Shown here piece after piece: positions 6,851-14,244 of a stretch of DNA of 26,540 nucleotides (position 1 is the stretch's first letter; each line of letters opens with the position of its first letter). Position numbers and translations under genes: made by a program. The notes under the pieces are model-generated. The model ran no database searches and was not told the origin of the DNA. It saw nothing but the letters and a program-made list of their open reading frames with translations. This stretch comes from Nocardioides sp. (lineage in GTDB: Bacteria; Actinomycetota; Actinomycetes; Propionibacteriales; Nocardioidaceae), in contig DOWL01000128.1 in the NCBI GenBank assembly GCA_003519585.1, forward strand, positions 1 through 26,540, read 5' to 3'.

Positions 6851-8539
6851 GTGATCCGGGCCAGGTTCGGCAAGGCCGCGGCTGCGTTCGCCAGCAATGC
6901 CCGCAACCCCAGCCTGCGTCGCGCCCAGCTGAGCTTCCTCGGCGCCTGGACCGCCGAATGGGCGTTCACGGTGGCGCTCGGGATCGTGGCCTACCGCGAT
7001 GGCGGCGCCACGGCGGTCGGTCTCGTGGGGCTGCTGCGGATGGCCCCGTCGGCGATCCTGGCGCCGCTGCTCTCCCCGTTGGCCGACCGGGGTCGCCGCG
7101 AGCGCGTGCTGATCCTGGTCTCCGTCCTCCGCGGGTTGGCCACGGGTGCCGCTGCGGTGGTCGTCGGCCTGTCGGGTCCGACGTACGTCGTGTACCTGCT
7201 GGCGATCGTCTCGACGATCGCGAGCACGCTCTACCGGCCCGCACACTCGGCTCTGCTGCCGTCGCTGTGCCACACGGGGTACGAGCTCGCGAGCGCCAAC
7301 GTGGTCCGCGGCCTACTGGACTCGGCCGCCACGTTGGTGGGGCCCCTCCTGGCCGCGGTGCTGCTCCAGGTCGCGGGCGTGACCGCGGTGTTCAGCGTGG
7401 CCGCCGCCGCCTCCTTGTGGGCGGCGCTCCTGCTGACCCGGCTGCACTACGAGGCGCCGCCGCGGCCGTCGGCTGCGAGGGGACGGAGCCTGTTGGGCTC
7501 TGCCGCCGATGGGGTGCGAGCGGTCAGCCGGAGCGGCGACCTCGCCCTGATCATGGGGCTCGCGGTGGCGCAGACCCTGGTGCGTGGCGCGCTCACGGTG
7601 CTCACGGTCGTCGTCGCCATCGATCTGCTGCAGACGGGCGAGCCGGGGGTCGGTCTCCTCAACGCGGCCATCGGCGCCGGCGCGGTCCTCGGGTCGCTCG
7701 CCGCCTCGCTCCTGGTCGACACGAGGCGGTTGGGCGGGTGGTTCGCCATAGGAGTGTCGCTGTGGGGTGTCCCGGTCACCATGATCGGCCTCGTCCCCGA
7801 GCAGGCCCCGGCCCTGCTCCTGCTCGCCTTCGTCGGCGTCGGCAACGCCCTCATCGACCTCGGTGGCTTCACGCTGCTGGGTCGGATCGCCCCGGACGAG
7901 GTGCTGGCCAGGGTCTTCGGCGTCCTCGAGAGTCTGGTCGCGCTGTCGATGGGCGTCGGCGCCATCGCCACCTCCCTGCTGATCGACCAGGTGGGCGTAC
8001 GGACGACCCTGATCGCGGTGGGGATGCTCTGCCCCGTCTGCGCGGTCCTGTCCTGGCCCCGGCTCCGGCGCATGGACCGGTCCCTCGCCGTCCGCGATCG
8101 GGAGATCGCGCTGCTCCAGGGCGTGAGCATGCTGAGCCCGCTGCCCCTCCCCGCGATCGAGCGGCTGGCTCGCGGATTGGAGCCGGTCGAGGTGGCCGCC
8201 GGCATGGCCGTGGTCGAGCAGGGGGACGTCGGCGACCGCTACTTCGTGATCGAGTCCGGCGAAGCGGAGGTCGTGGGCGACGGGCGGGTGGTCGCCACCC
8301 TCGGCCCGGGTCAAGGATTCGGCGAGGTCGCGCTGATCCGCTCCGTGCGCCGTACGGCGACGGTGCGCGCGACCGCGCCCCTTCGGCTCCAGGCCGTCAC
8401 GTCCCAGCAGTTCCTCGCCGCAGTGCTGGGCTATCCACCCAGTGCGGACGAGGCAGGCGTGACGGTCGACTTCATGCTCGACCGGTTCACACCCACAGGA
8501 GAGTCCGAGATGGACAGGATCCAGCACCGTGGCGACTGA
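6851..8539 (+). CDS. MFS transporter fused to a C-terminal cyclic-nucleotide-binding domain
   Basis: The first ~405 residues are a 12-segment major facilitator with the loop motif LADRGRRERVL between segments 2 and 3. From about residue 420 to 540 follows a cNMP-binding (Crp-like) domain: entry helices GVSMLSPLPLPAIERLARGLE, beta-roll AAGMAVVEQGDVGDRYFVIESGEAEVV, and the phosphate-binding cassette GFGEVALIRSVRRTATVRA, with the FGE...L...R-TA pattern that contacts the cyclic phosphate. The fusion suggests a carrier gated or stabilised by cAMP, cGMP or another small ligand. Similar MFS-cNMP fusions exist in actinobacteria, and their substrates are unknown. The start could be GTG 6809 (14 residues longer). 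The gene is followed at once by a truncated cyclase-like remnant, which strengthens a cyclic nucleotide link. Confidence 0.88.
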   Translation: MIRARFGKAAAAFASNARNPSLRRAQLSFLGAWTAEWAFTVALGIVAYRDGGATAVGLVGLLRMAPSAILAPLLSPLADRGRRERVLILVSVLRGLATGAAAVVVGLSGPTYVVYLLAIVSTIASTLYRPAHSALLPSLCHTGYELASANVVRGLLDSAATLVGPLLAAVLLQVAGVTAVFSVAAAASLWAALLLTRLHYEAPPRPSAARGRSLLGSAADGVRAVSRSGDLALIMGLAVAQTLVRGALTVLTVVVAIDLLQTGEPGVGLLNAAIGAGAVLGSLAASLLVDTRRLGGWFAIGVSLWGVPVTMIGLVPEQAPALLLLAFVGVGNALIDLGGFTLLGRIAPDEVLARVFGVLESLVALSMGVGAIATSLLIDQVGVRTTLIAVGMLCPVCAVLSWPRLRRMDRSLAVRDREIALLQGVSMLSPLPLPAIERLARGLEPVEVAAGMAVVEQGDVGDRYFVIESGEAEVVGDGRVVATLGPGQGFGEVALIRSVRRTATVRATAPLRLQAVTSQQFLAAVLGYPPSADEAGVTVDFMLDRFTPTGESEMDRIQHRGD

Positions 8540-8645
8540 GCGCTCGCTGCTCTTCATCGCCGACAACGGCGGATACACCGATCACCTGCGCCCCCACCCC
8601 CCGAGTTGCCCACCCCGGGGGCGACGCGCCAGGTCCGCCAGCTGA
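8529..8645 (+). pseudogene. Truncated remnant of a DUF2652-like (cyclase-related) gene
   Basis: A GTG at 8529 overlaps the end of the MFS-cNMP gene by 11 bp and opens a 38-codon frame. Its first 20 residues, VATERSLLFIADNGGYTDHL, closely follow the N-terminal signature of DUF2652 proteins (LLFIADISGYT-x-FL), relatives of class III nucleotide cyclases. After that the frame turns into Pro/Arg-rich sequence typical of non-coding high-GC DNA and stops at 8643. I read it as the left end of a deleted gene that once formed a unit with the MFS-cNMP gene. The GC-rich tail holds a 7-bp inverted repeat CGCCCCC (8589-8595) / GGGGGCG (8617-8623) without a T-tract. The match rests on about 14 residues recalled from the family, so it is tentative. 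Confidence 0.45.
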
Positions 8646-8660
8646 GCCTGGACGTTGGGG

Positions 8661-8666
8661 CATGAT
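8661..8666 (+). promoter_or_regulatory. Leaderless-type -10 for the YjdF-like gene
   Basis: CATGAT lies 6 nt before GTG 8673. There is no ribosome binding site. Confidence 0.4.
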
Positions 8667-8672
8667 GCCCCG

Positions 8673-9254
8673 GTGAGCACGGGGAAGCGCAGTCTGTGGT
8701 GGCTGCCGGCGCTGGTCCTGGTCGCGACGATCGTGCAGCTCGCGGTGGCGACGTTCGTCCCCGGGATCGAGCGGTTCGAGGACAAGGCGTTCGGAGCGCG
8801 GCTCCTCGCCTACCCGGTGATGATGCTGTTCGTGCCGGCCCTCTGGTGGCTGGTGGTCAAGCGCCGGCACCCCGAGGCCGAGCCACCGTACGTCGCCTTC
8901 GCGCTCATCATGCTGGGCTTCCTGGTGGACACGACCGGCAACAGCTTCGACCTCTACGACCGGGTCGGCTGGTGGGACGACATGAACCACTTCGTCAACT
9001 GGTTCTTCCTGCTCTCCGGGGTCGGCCTGATCATCGCGTTGGAACTCCGCCCACGGTGGGCGCAGGTGCTTCTGGTGACCGGGCTGGGCTGCCTGCTCGC
9101 GCTCGGCTGGGAGATCGGCGAGTGGTACACCTTCATCCGGCACGGCACCGAGCTCGACACCGCCTACGAGGACACCCTGGGTGACATGACGCTCGGCTCG
9201 TGCGGTGCCTTCCTCGGCGCTCTCCTGGTGGCGCGGGTAGCCTCGCGTCGGTGA
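8673..9254 (+). CDS. YjdF/DUF2238-like integral membrane protein
   Basis: The 193-residue protein has about six membrane segments. Polar residues conserved in the YjdF (DUF2238) family sit at the membrane edges: the segment DRVGWWDDMNHFVNWF with Asp/His, LGWEIGEWYTF with paired Glu, and DTLGDMTLGSCGAFLGAL with Asp followed by small residues near the C-terminus. The family's biochemical role is unknown. GTG 8673 was chosen because it follows a -10-like CATGAT by 6 nt and the first membrane segment starts directly after it. Its stop overlaps the start of the ABC permease gene (GTGA, 9251-9254), so it may be translated together with the exporter and could be an accessory subunit. Confidence 0.8.
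   Translation: MSTGKRSLWWLPALVLVATIVQLAVATFVPGIERFEDKAFGARLLAYPVMMLFVPALWWLVVKRRHPEAEPPYVAFALIMLGFLVDTTGNSFDLYDRVGWWDDMNHFVNWFFLLSGVGLIIALELRPRWAQVLLVTGLGCLLALGWEIGEWYTFIRHGTELDTAYEDTLGDMTLGSCGAFLGALLVARVASRR
9238..9243 (+). promoter_or_regulatory. Leaderless-type -10 inside the YjdF-like gene, for the ABC operon
   Basis: TAGCCT lies 7 nt before GTG 9251. It falls within the last codons of the upstream gene, so the exporter genes may have a promoter of their own besides read-through. Confidence 0.35.
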
Positions 9255-10051
9255 CCCTGCACCTCGCCATCGCGAGGCGCTCCTTCCGTCGCTACTCGAC
9301 CTACACCGCCGCGACGCTGGCGGGGATCTTCACCAACTGCGTCTTCGGCGTCATCAACGCGCTCGTCCTGATGGCGGTCTGGAAGCAGAATCCCGACGCG
9401 GGTGGGTACGACGTACAGGACGCGGTCACGTATGTGTGGCTCGGCCAGGCCATGCTGATGACCATCGCGCTGTTCGGCGGTGGCGCACCCTCCGACCTGG
9501 CGACCAGGATCAGGACCGGCGACGTAGCGATGGACTTCTACCGGCCGGTCGGGATCCTCGGCTGGTACCTCGCCGCGGACGTCGGCCGCGCGGCGTTCCA
9601 CCTGGTCAGCCGCGGCCTGGTGCCGACCCTGGTCGGGGCGGTGCTTTTCGATCTGACCTTTCCGAGCGGGCCGCTGGTCTGGCTCGCCTTCACGGTGAGT
9701 GTGGTGCTGGCGCTGTTCGTCAGCTTCGCGATCCGCTTCCTGGTGGCGATGACGGCGTTCTGGGTCCTCGACGACCAGGGCACTCAGGTGTTGGCGACCA
9801 CGGCCGCGCTGTTCTTCAGCGGGTTGACGGTGCCCCTGGTGCTGTTCCCGGGCTGGTTCGGCACCCTGGCCCGCGCGCTGCCGTGGGCGTCATACATCCA
9901 GGCGCCCGCGGACCTGTGGCTGGGCCACGAGCAGGGTTGGGCGGCGCTGGCCGTGCTCGGGCTGCAACTGCTGTGGGCCGTCGTGCTGCTGGCGGCATGC
10001 GCGCTGCTGCTCCGGGTGGCCGAGCGCAAGGTGGTGGTCCAAGGTGGGTGA
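9251..10051 (+). CDS. ABC-2 family transporter permease (DUF990 type), first subunit
   Basis: The 266-residue protein has about six membrane segments and the layout of ABC-2 family exporter permeases once named DUF990. A basic N-terminus (HLAIARRSFRRYSTY) precedes the first segment. The cytoplasmic loop contains GGGAPSDLATRIRTGDVAMDFYRPV, typical of the family (an amphipathic coupling helix followed by the D-x-x-RP motif). The start GTG 9251 overlaps the upstream stop by 4 bp. The second permease and the ATPase follow, completing an exporter of the ABC2-permease, ABC2-permease, ATPase order. The substrate is unknown; related systems are annotated as daunorubicin- or viologen-type exporters, but that does not prove a substrate here. 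Confidence 0.85.
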   Translation: MTLHLAIARRSFRRYSTYTAATLAGIFTNCVFGVINALVLMAVWKQNPDAGGYDVQDAVTYVWLGQAMLMTIALFGGGAPSDLATRIRTGDVAMDFYRPVGILGWYLAADVGRAAFHLVSRGLVPTLVGAVLFDLTFPSGPLVWLAFTVSVVLALFVSFAIRFLVAMTAFWVLDDQGTQVLATTAALFFSGLTVPLVLFPGWFGTLARALPWASYIQAPADLWLGHEQGWAALAVLGLQLLWAVVLLAACALLLRVAERKVVVQGG

Positions 10052-10067
10052 ACACGGTGGGTGAGTC

Positions 10068-10865
10068 GTGATCGAGGGTGCGGTCCGCTATGCCCAGATC
10101 GCCCGGCTGTGGGTGCGTGCCTCCCGCGCCTACCCGGTCTCGTGGGCGCTGCTGGTGGTCGGTGGCTTCCTGATCACCGGGATCGACTTCGTCGGCATCT
10201 GGATCCTGTTCCAGAACGTCACCGACCTGGGCGGCTTCGATCTGCACGAAGTCGCGTTCCTGTACGGCACCAGCGGTGTCGCGTTCGCCATCGCGGACCT
10301 GTTCGTCGGACGGATCGAGCGGCTGGGCCAGATGATCCGGCTCGGGAGGTTCGATCAGATGCTGGTGCGACCGGTGCCGCTCCTGGTGCAGGTCTGTGCC
10401 GACGAGTTCGCGCTGCGCAGGTTCTCCCGGATCGCGCAGGCCGCGCTGGTGCTCGGTTGGGCGTGCACGTTCGTCGACTGGTCGACCTCGCGGGTGCTGC
10501 TCACGGTCCTGACCGTGGTCGCGGCGACCGTCATCTTCGTCGCGCTGTTCGTGGGGATGGCCTGCATCCAGTTCTGGACCATCGACTCCGCCGAGGTCGC
10601 CAACGCGTTCACGTACGGCGGCAACGCGGTGACGTCGTACCCGCTCACGATCTTCCCGTCCGAGGTGCTCAAGGTGATGACGTTCGTGCTGCCGCTGGCG
10701 TTCGTGAACTGGTACCCGAGCCTGTACGTGCTCGGTCACGAGGACCCGCTCGGCTATCCCGATTGGACCCAGTGGCTCTCCCCCGTCGTCGCGGCGCTGC
10801 TCGCGGTGGTCGCCCTGCTCGTCTGGCGGGTCGGCGTCCGCTCCTACCGGTCGACGGGGTCCTGA
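10068..10865 (+). CDS. ABC-2 family transporter permease (DUF990 type), second subunit
   Basis: The 265-residue protein is a paralogue-like partner of the first permease. It has the same fold, with six membrane segments and the coupling-loop motif VGRIERLGQMIRLGRFDQMLVRPVP ending in the conserved arginine-proline. The C-terminal half contains the long periplasmic-side segment with EDPLGYPDW and a last membrane helix. The GTG start at 10068 follows the previous stop by 16 nt, with a purine-rich GGTGGGTGAG just before it. The two permeases likely form a heterodimer in the membrane, driven by the ATPase encoded next, which starts one base after this gene's stop. Confidence 0.85.
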   Translation: MIEGAVRYAQIARLWVRASRAYPVSWALLVVGGFLITGIDFVGIWILFQNVTDLGGFDLHEVAFLYGTSGVAFAIADLFVGRIERLGQMIRLGRFDQMLVRPVPLLVQVCADEFALRRFSRIAQAALVLGWACTFVDWSTSRVLLTVLTVVAATVIFVALFVGMACIQFWTIDSAEVANAFTYGGNAVTSYPLTIFPSEVLKVMTFVLPLAFVNWYPSLYVLGHEDPLGYPDWTQWLSPVVAALLAVVALLVWRVGVRSYRSTGS

Positions 10866-10866
10866 C

Positions 10867-11790
10867 ATGGCACTGATCGAGGTCGCTGGGCTGACCCGGA
10901 CATTCAAGGTCCGCGGCCGGCCGCCCGTGGAGGCGGTCAAGGACCTGACCTTCGCGGTCGACCCGGGCGAGATGGTCGGTTACATCGGTCCGAACGGCGC
11001 CGGGAAGTCGACCACGATCAAGATGCTCACCGGCATCCTGGTCCCGACCTCGGGCTCGATCCGGGTGGCGGGCGTGGACCCGAGCCGGCGGCGTACCCAA
11101 CTTGCCCGGCGGATCGGTGTGGTGTTCGGGCAGCGCACCACCCTGTGGTGGGACCTGCCGCTGCGCGACTCCTTCGAGCTGCTCCAGAAGATCTACCGCA
11201 CCGACCCGGCCCGCCACCGCGCCAACCTGGCGGAGTTCGTCGAGCTGTTGGGGCTGGGCGACCTCCTGCTGACGCCCGTACGTCAGCTCAGCCTGGGGCA
11301 GCGGATGCGCGGTGACATCGCGGCCGCGCTCCTGCACGACCCGGAGATCCTCTACCTCGACGAGCCGACCATCGGCCTGGACGTGGTGAGCAAGGGCCGG
11401 CTCCGCGACTTCCTCCGCACGCTGAACGCCGAGCGCGGCACGACACTGCTGCTCACCACCCACGACCTCCAGGACATCGAGGCGCTCTGTCGCAGGGTGC
11501 TCGTCATCGACCACGGCACCACGGTCTACGACGGCACTCTCGCCGGGCTGCACCGGCAGGGCGGCTCGACCCGGACCCTGGTGGTCGACCTCGTGGACGA
11601 GGGGCCGGCGATCGAGGTGCCGGGGGCCACGGTGCGCCGGGTCGAGGGGCCGCGGCAGTGGCTGAGCTTCCCGGCCGACGCCTCGGCTGCCCCGGTCGTG
11701 TCCGCCGTCGTGGGGGCGTACGACGTCGCGGACCTGTCAGTCCAGGAGCCGGACATCGAGGACGTGATCCGCGAGCTCTACCTGCGCTGA
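10867..11790 (+). CDS. ABC exporter ATP-binding protein
   Basis: The 307-residue protein has every ATPase motif: Walker A GPNGAGKST (residues 41-49), Q-loop in VVFGQRTTLWWDLP, signature LSLGQRMRGDIAAALLHDP, Walker B ILYLDEPTIGLD and H-loop LLTTHDLQD. The signature has LSLGQ in place of LSGGQ, a common change in this exporter subfamily. A C-terminal extension (about residues 235-307) follows the nucleotide-binding domain, as in DrrA-like ATPases. It would power export by the two permeases encoded just upstream. Its stop codon (11788-11790) directly abuts the stop of the convergent phosphatase gene with no intergenic base, so there is no room for a conventional terminator between them. Confidence 0.93.
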   Translation: MALIEVAGLTRTFKVRGRPPVEAVKDLTFAVDPGEMVGYIGPNGAGKSTTIKMLTGILVPTSGSIRVAGVDPSRRRTQLARRIGVVFGQRTTLWWDLPLRDSFELLQKIYRTDPARHRANLAEFVELLGLGDLLLTPVRQLSLGQRMRGDIAAALLHDPEILYLDEPTIGLDVVSKGRLRDFLRTLNAERGTTLLLTTHDLQDIEALCRRVLVIDHGTTVYDGTLAGLHRQGGSTRTLVVDLVDEGPAIEVPGATVRRVEGPRQWLSFPADASAAPVVSAVVGAYDVADLSVQEPDIEDVIRELYLR

Positions 11791-12936
11791 TCAGGCTGTG
11801 GGCTCAACGGTGGGTTCGACGCTCGTCCCGATGGGTGGGTCGACCACGACAGCAGGGGCGGCAGCCCGGCTCAGGATCAGCACGGCCCGGTCGTCGTCGC
11901 CACGGTCGACCTGGCCGATGATCCGCCGAGCCGCGCCGGAGAAGCCGGTGCCGATCGCGTCTCGCGCGGCTCGCTGGAGCCAGGCGATCCCGGCGTCGAT
12001 GTGGCTGCTCGGCGCCTCCACCACGCCGTCGGTGTAGAACAGCAGCGCCTCGCCGGGGAAGAGCCGGCCGGTGCTGGTGTGCAGCTCGGGATCGGCGAGC
12101 ACGCCGAGCGCCGTACCGCGCGCGTTGTCGATGACCCATTCGCCGAGCGGCAGGTCCCAGCGCAGCGCCGGCGGGTGCCCGGCGCTCGTGATGAGGTAGG
12201 TGCCGTCGTCGAGGTCGACGAGGAGGTGTACGGCGGTGGCGAACGACTCGTCGTCGCGCTGGCGGAGGAGGAAGTCGTTGGCCGCCCGGAAGAGTCCCTC
12301 GGGCGGAAGCGCACCGATCAGCCCACCGAGCGCGCCGGAGAACTGCAGCGCGGCCGGTCCGGCCTCGACGCCCTTGCCGCAGATGTCGACGAGGATCACC
12401 TCGAGGTGCCGGTCGTCGCGCAGGTCGGCGACCAGGAAGTCGCCGGCGTAGGCGACACCCTGGGACGCGACCATCGCGCTCTGTGCCGCCCACCCCTCGG
12501 GCAGCGACGGGATCTGGGCCCGCGCCTGGAGCCGGTCCTTCAGGTCGGCGAGCAGCGCCTCGCTCAGGGTCGTCGGCAGCCCGCTGCGCTGCCGGCTCGC
12601 CACGAAGACGACGAGCAGCACGGCCACGGTGAACAGCCCCATGGCCATGCCCCGCACCGGGGTGAGTGCGCTGCCGGCGGCTATCGCGCCCAGCCCGGCG
12701 GCGAGATCGATGACCGCAACCACGATGAGCGCCCGGAAGCGGAGCAGTAGCAGCGCGAGCAGGAGCCAGACGAAGTACGCCGCCAGCGGCATCCACGCCG
12801 GAGCGAGGACCGAGACGACGAACGAAGCACCGATGAGACAGATCAGCGCGATGGCGACCGACGCTTGGCTCTCGGACGACCCACTGCGCCACGCGTCGAC
12901 GCGCGCTCGCACGAACTCAGCCGCCCGGTCAGCCAT
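11791..12936 (-). CDS. Membrane-anchored PP2C/SpoIIE-type serine phosphatase
   Basis: The 381-residue protein has an N-terminal membrane part (four hydrophobic segments between about residues 26 and 113), then a SpoIIE phosphatase domain (about 150-360). Metal-binding aspartates are visible in YAGDFLVAD (Asp166), ILVDICGKGVEAG (Asp184), LLFYTDGVVEA and DRGDDDRAVLILS, with ITSAGHPP between them. Proteins of this type dephosphorylate anti-anti-sigma factors in partner-switching pathways, which would place it at the membrane in a stress-response cascade. No sigma, anti-sigma or STAS gene is adjacent. ATG 12936 has TACTCT 6 nt upstream, so it may be leaderless. The C-terminal ~20 residues are a Pro/Val/Thr-rich tail. 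Confidence 0.88.
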   Translation of the reverse strand: MADRAAEFVRARVDAWRSGSSESQASVAIALICLIGASFVVSVLAPAWMPLAAYFVWLLLALLLLRFRALIVVAVIDLAAGLGAIAAGSALTPVRGMAMGLFTVAVLLVVFVASRQRSGLPTTLSEALLADLKDRLQARAQIPSLPEGWAAQSAMVASQGVAYAGDFLVADLRDDRHLEVILVDICGKGVEAGPAALQFSGALGGLIGALPPEGLFRAANDFLLRQRDDESFATAVHLLVDLDDGTYLITSAGHPPALRWDLPLGEWVIDNARGTALGVLADPELHTSTGRLFPGEALLFYTDGVVEAPSSHIDAGIAWLQRAARDAIGTGFSGAARRIIGQVDRGDDDRAVLILSRAAAPAVVVDPPIGTSVEPTVEPTA

Positions 12937-12942
12937 TACTCA

Positions 12943-12948
12943 AGAGTA
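12943..12948 (-). promoter_or_regulatory. Leaderless-type -10 for the SpoIIE phosphatase gene
   Basis: On the minus strand TACTCT lies 6 nt before ATG 12936. It shares a 40-bp divergent gap with the -10 of the acetyltransferase remnant. Confidence 0.45.
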
Positions 12949-12963
12949 GTCGTCAACCCTTCC

Positions 12964-12969
12964 TAGACT
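12964..12969 (+). promoter_or_regulatory. Leaderless-type -10 for the acetyltransferase remnant
   Basis: TAGACT lies 7 nt before GTG 12977 on the plus strand. The promoter appears intact although the gene behind it is broken. Confidence 0.45.
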
Positions 12970-12976
12970 CGCGGAC

Positions 12977-13303
12977 GTGAGCGAACTACATGTGCGTGTC
13001 CGCCGCGTCCTGGACCGGTCTGATGTGGACGCGCTGCTCGCCGGCGGGCTGATGGGCTCGTGGCCCGAGCTGACGCCGTACGTGTGACTGCGCGAGGCGC
13101 GACTGAACAGCCTGTGGGTGCTGCCCGCCCATCGGAGTGCTGGCGTGGGCGCCCTCCTGGTCGATGAGTTCCTCGCCTGGGCGCGCGAGCGCGGCGCGCC
13201 GCACGCCGTCGTCACGGCGTTCGCGGCCAACGAGTCGGCACAACGGTTCTACGAACGACAGGGGTTCGCGTCGCACACGGTGACGTTGCGGACGCGGCTC
13301 TGA
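12977..13303 (+). pseudogene. GNAT family N-acetyltransferase, decayed
   Basis: GTG 12977 opens a frame that matches the N-terminus of a GNAT acetyltransferase (VRRVLDRSDVDALLAGGLMGSWPELTPYV) and meets an in-frame TGA at 13085. The same frame goes on after the stop with the acetyl-CoA-binding half: LNSLWVLPAHRSAGVGALLVDEFL (motif A, the Q/R-x-x-G-x-G/A loop here read as HRSAGVG), then NESAQRFYERQGF (motif B) and a normal end. The two central beta strands that should lie between these parts, roughly 40 residues, are missing. So the gene has both an internal deletion and a stop. A short product from a downstream start (for example GTG 13109) could be made but would lack half the fold. Confidence 0.75.
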
Positions 13304-13395
13304 CCCGGGTGTGATGCTCGCTGTTGCCGAGACAGCTGATCGGTCCGCGACCGGTGCGATGGGGAGTGTTCCCGACATGTATGAGTGCGCACTGG

Positions 13396-13401
13396 CAGTC
13401 T
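13396..13401 (+). promoter_or_regulatory. Leaderless-type -10 for the ABM monooxygenase gene
   Basis: CAGTCT lies 6 nt before GTG 13408 and there is no ribosome binding site. Confidence 0.35.
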
Positions 13402-13407
13402 GAGCCC

Positions 13408-13743
13408 GTGACCACGATCAAGATCAACGCCATCACGGTCCCCGCAGGCTCCGGCAACGAGCTGGCACAGCGGTTCGCTGCGCGGGCCGGCGCGGTCGAC
13501 GGCGCCGACGGCTTCGAGGGTTTCGAGCTGCTGCGGCCGACCGATGAGCGGGAGCAGTGGCTTGTCATCACCCGTTGGCGCGACGAGGAGTCGTTCCAGG
13601 CGTGGGTGACCTCACCCGGATTTGCCGAGGGTCACCGGTCGGCGGCCGAGCGCGCCGGCGGCGCGGCACCACGGCCGGTCTCGACCCACAGTGAGGTGTG
13701 GAGCTACGAGGTGGCGGGCGGCTCGACGCCGACTGTCAACTGA
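13408..13743 (+). CDS. Antibiotic biosynthesis monooxygenase (ABM) domain protein
   Basis: The 111-residue protein is a single ferredoxin-like ABM domain. It shows the pattern INAITVPAGSGNELAQRFAARAG for strand 1 and helix 1, GFEGFELLRPTD for strand 2, WLVITRWRDEESFQAWVTSPGFAEGH for strand 3 and the helix around the substrate pocket, and SEVWSYEV for the last strand. Family members include HmoA/IsdG-type heme-degrading enzymes and cofactor-free quinone-forming monooxygenases. The short form with W-x-x-x-x-F-x-x-W is common among actinobacterial heme-degrading enzyme homologues (MhuD-like), but the heme-ligand His is not certain here. GTG 13408 was chosen because the fold begins there and CAGTCT lies 6 nt upstream. 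It is convergent with the Nudix gene. Confidence 0.8.
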   Translation: MTTIKINAITVPAGSGNELAQRFAARAGAVDGADGFEGFELLRPTDEREQWLVITRWRDEESFQAWVTSPGFAEGHRSAAERAGGAAPRPVSTHSEVWSYEVAGGSTPTVN

Positions 13744-13776
13744 CCGCGTCGGGGCATCGTCACCCGGCACTGACGC

Positions 13777-14244
13777 TCAGGTCCTGAACCGCGCCGCGAC
13801 CTCGTCGGAGAGCGCCGCCTCGATCCGCTCGGCCATCCACGGGTCGCTCTTCGGCAGTCCGTCCAGGGGCCACCAGCGGACGTCGACGGACTCGTCGTCG
13901 CCGACATACGGCTCGCCCGAGACCCACGAGCAGACGAAGGTCAGGTCGAGGTAGACGGCGTGGTCGCCGTTGGCGTAGCGGTATTCGCCGCTGACGCTGG
14001 TCATCGCGAGCCGGTCCACGCTGATCTCGACACCGGTCTCCTCCAGCGCCTCGCGCCGAGCAGCGACGGCCGGCTCCTCGCCGGGGTCGACGATGCCGGT
14101 GACGGGGGTCCACTGGAGGTTGTCGGAGCGTTGCACCATGAGCAGCTCGTGGTCTCGGACGATCACGGCGGTCACACCCGGCAGCCAGAGCCGGGCGTGG
14201 CCGATCTTGCGGCGCAGCTCGACGATGAAGTCGGGGATGGGCAT
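13777..14244 (-). CDS. Nudix hydrolase
   Basis: The 155-residue protein has a complete Nudix box (G-x5-E-x7-RE-x2-EE-x-G: GIVDPGEEPAVAARREALEETGVE). The three metal-binding glutamates are therefore present, preceded by VTAVIVRDHELLMVQRSDNLQWTPV, where the fold begins. Such enzymes cleave nucleoside diphosphates linked to another group; the substrate is not evident. Its ATG overlaps the stop of the flavoprotein gene upstream on the same strand as TGATG (14242-14246), so it is the last gene of the leftward amine operon and translationally coupled to it. That position suggests a metabolite or cofactor housekeeping role for the pathway, though it may be incidental. Confidence 0.9.
   Translation of the reverse strand: MPIPDFIVELRRKIGHARLWLPGVTAVIVRDHELLMVQRSDNLQWTPVTGIVDPGEEPAVAARREALEETGVEISVDRLAMTSVSGEYRYANGDHAVYLDLTFVCSWVSGEPYVGDDESVDVRWWPLDGLPKSDPWMAERIEAALSDEVAARFRT

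Noticed and set aside
8589..8623. CGCCCCC...GGGGGCG inverted repeat as a terminator
   Set aside because: The loop is about 21 nt and there is no T-tract. It could equally be chance pairing in a C-rich run.
12951..12956. TTGACG on the minus strand as a -35 for the SpoIIE phosphatase gene
   Set aside because: It ends only 2 bp from the TACTCT hexamer, far too close for a -35/-10 pair.
13085..13087. TGA in the acetyltransferase remnant as a selenocysteine or read-through codon
   Set aside because: No SECIS-like hairpin is evident, GNAT enzymes do not use selenocysteine, and about 40 central residues are missing next to it, so gene decay is simpler.
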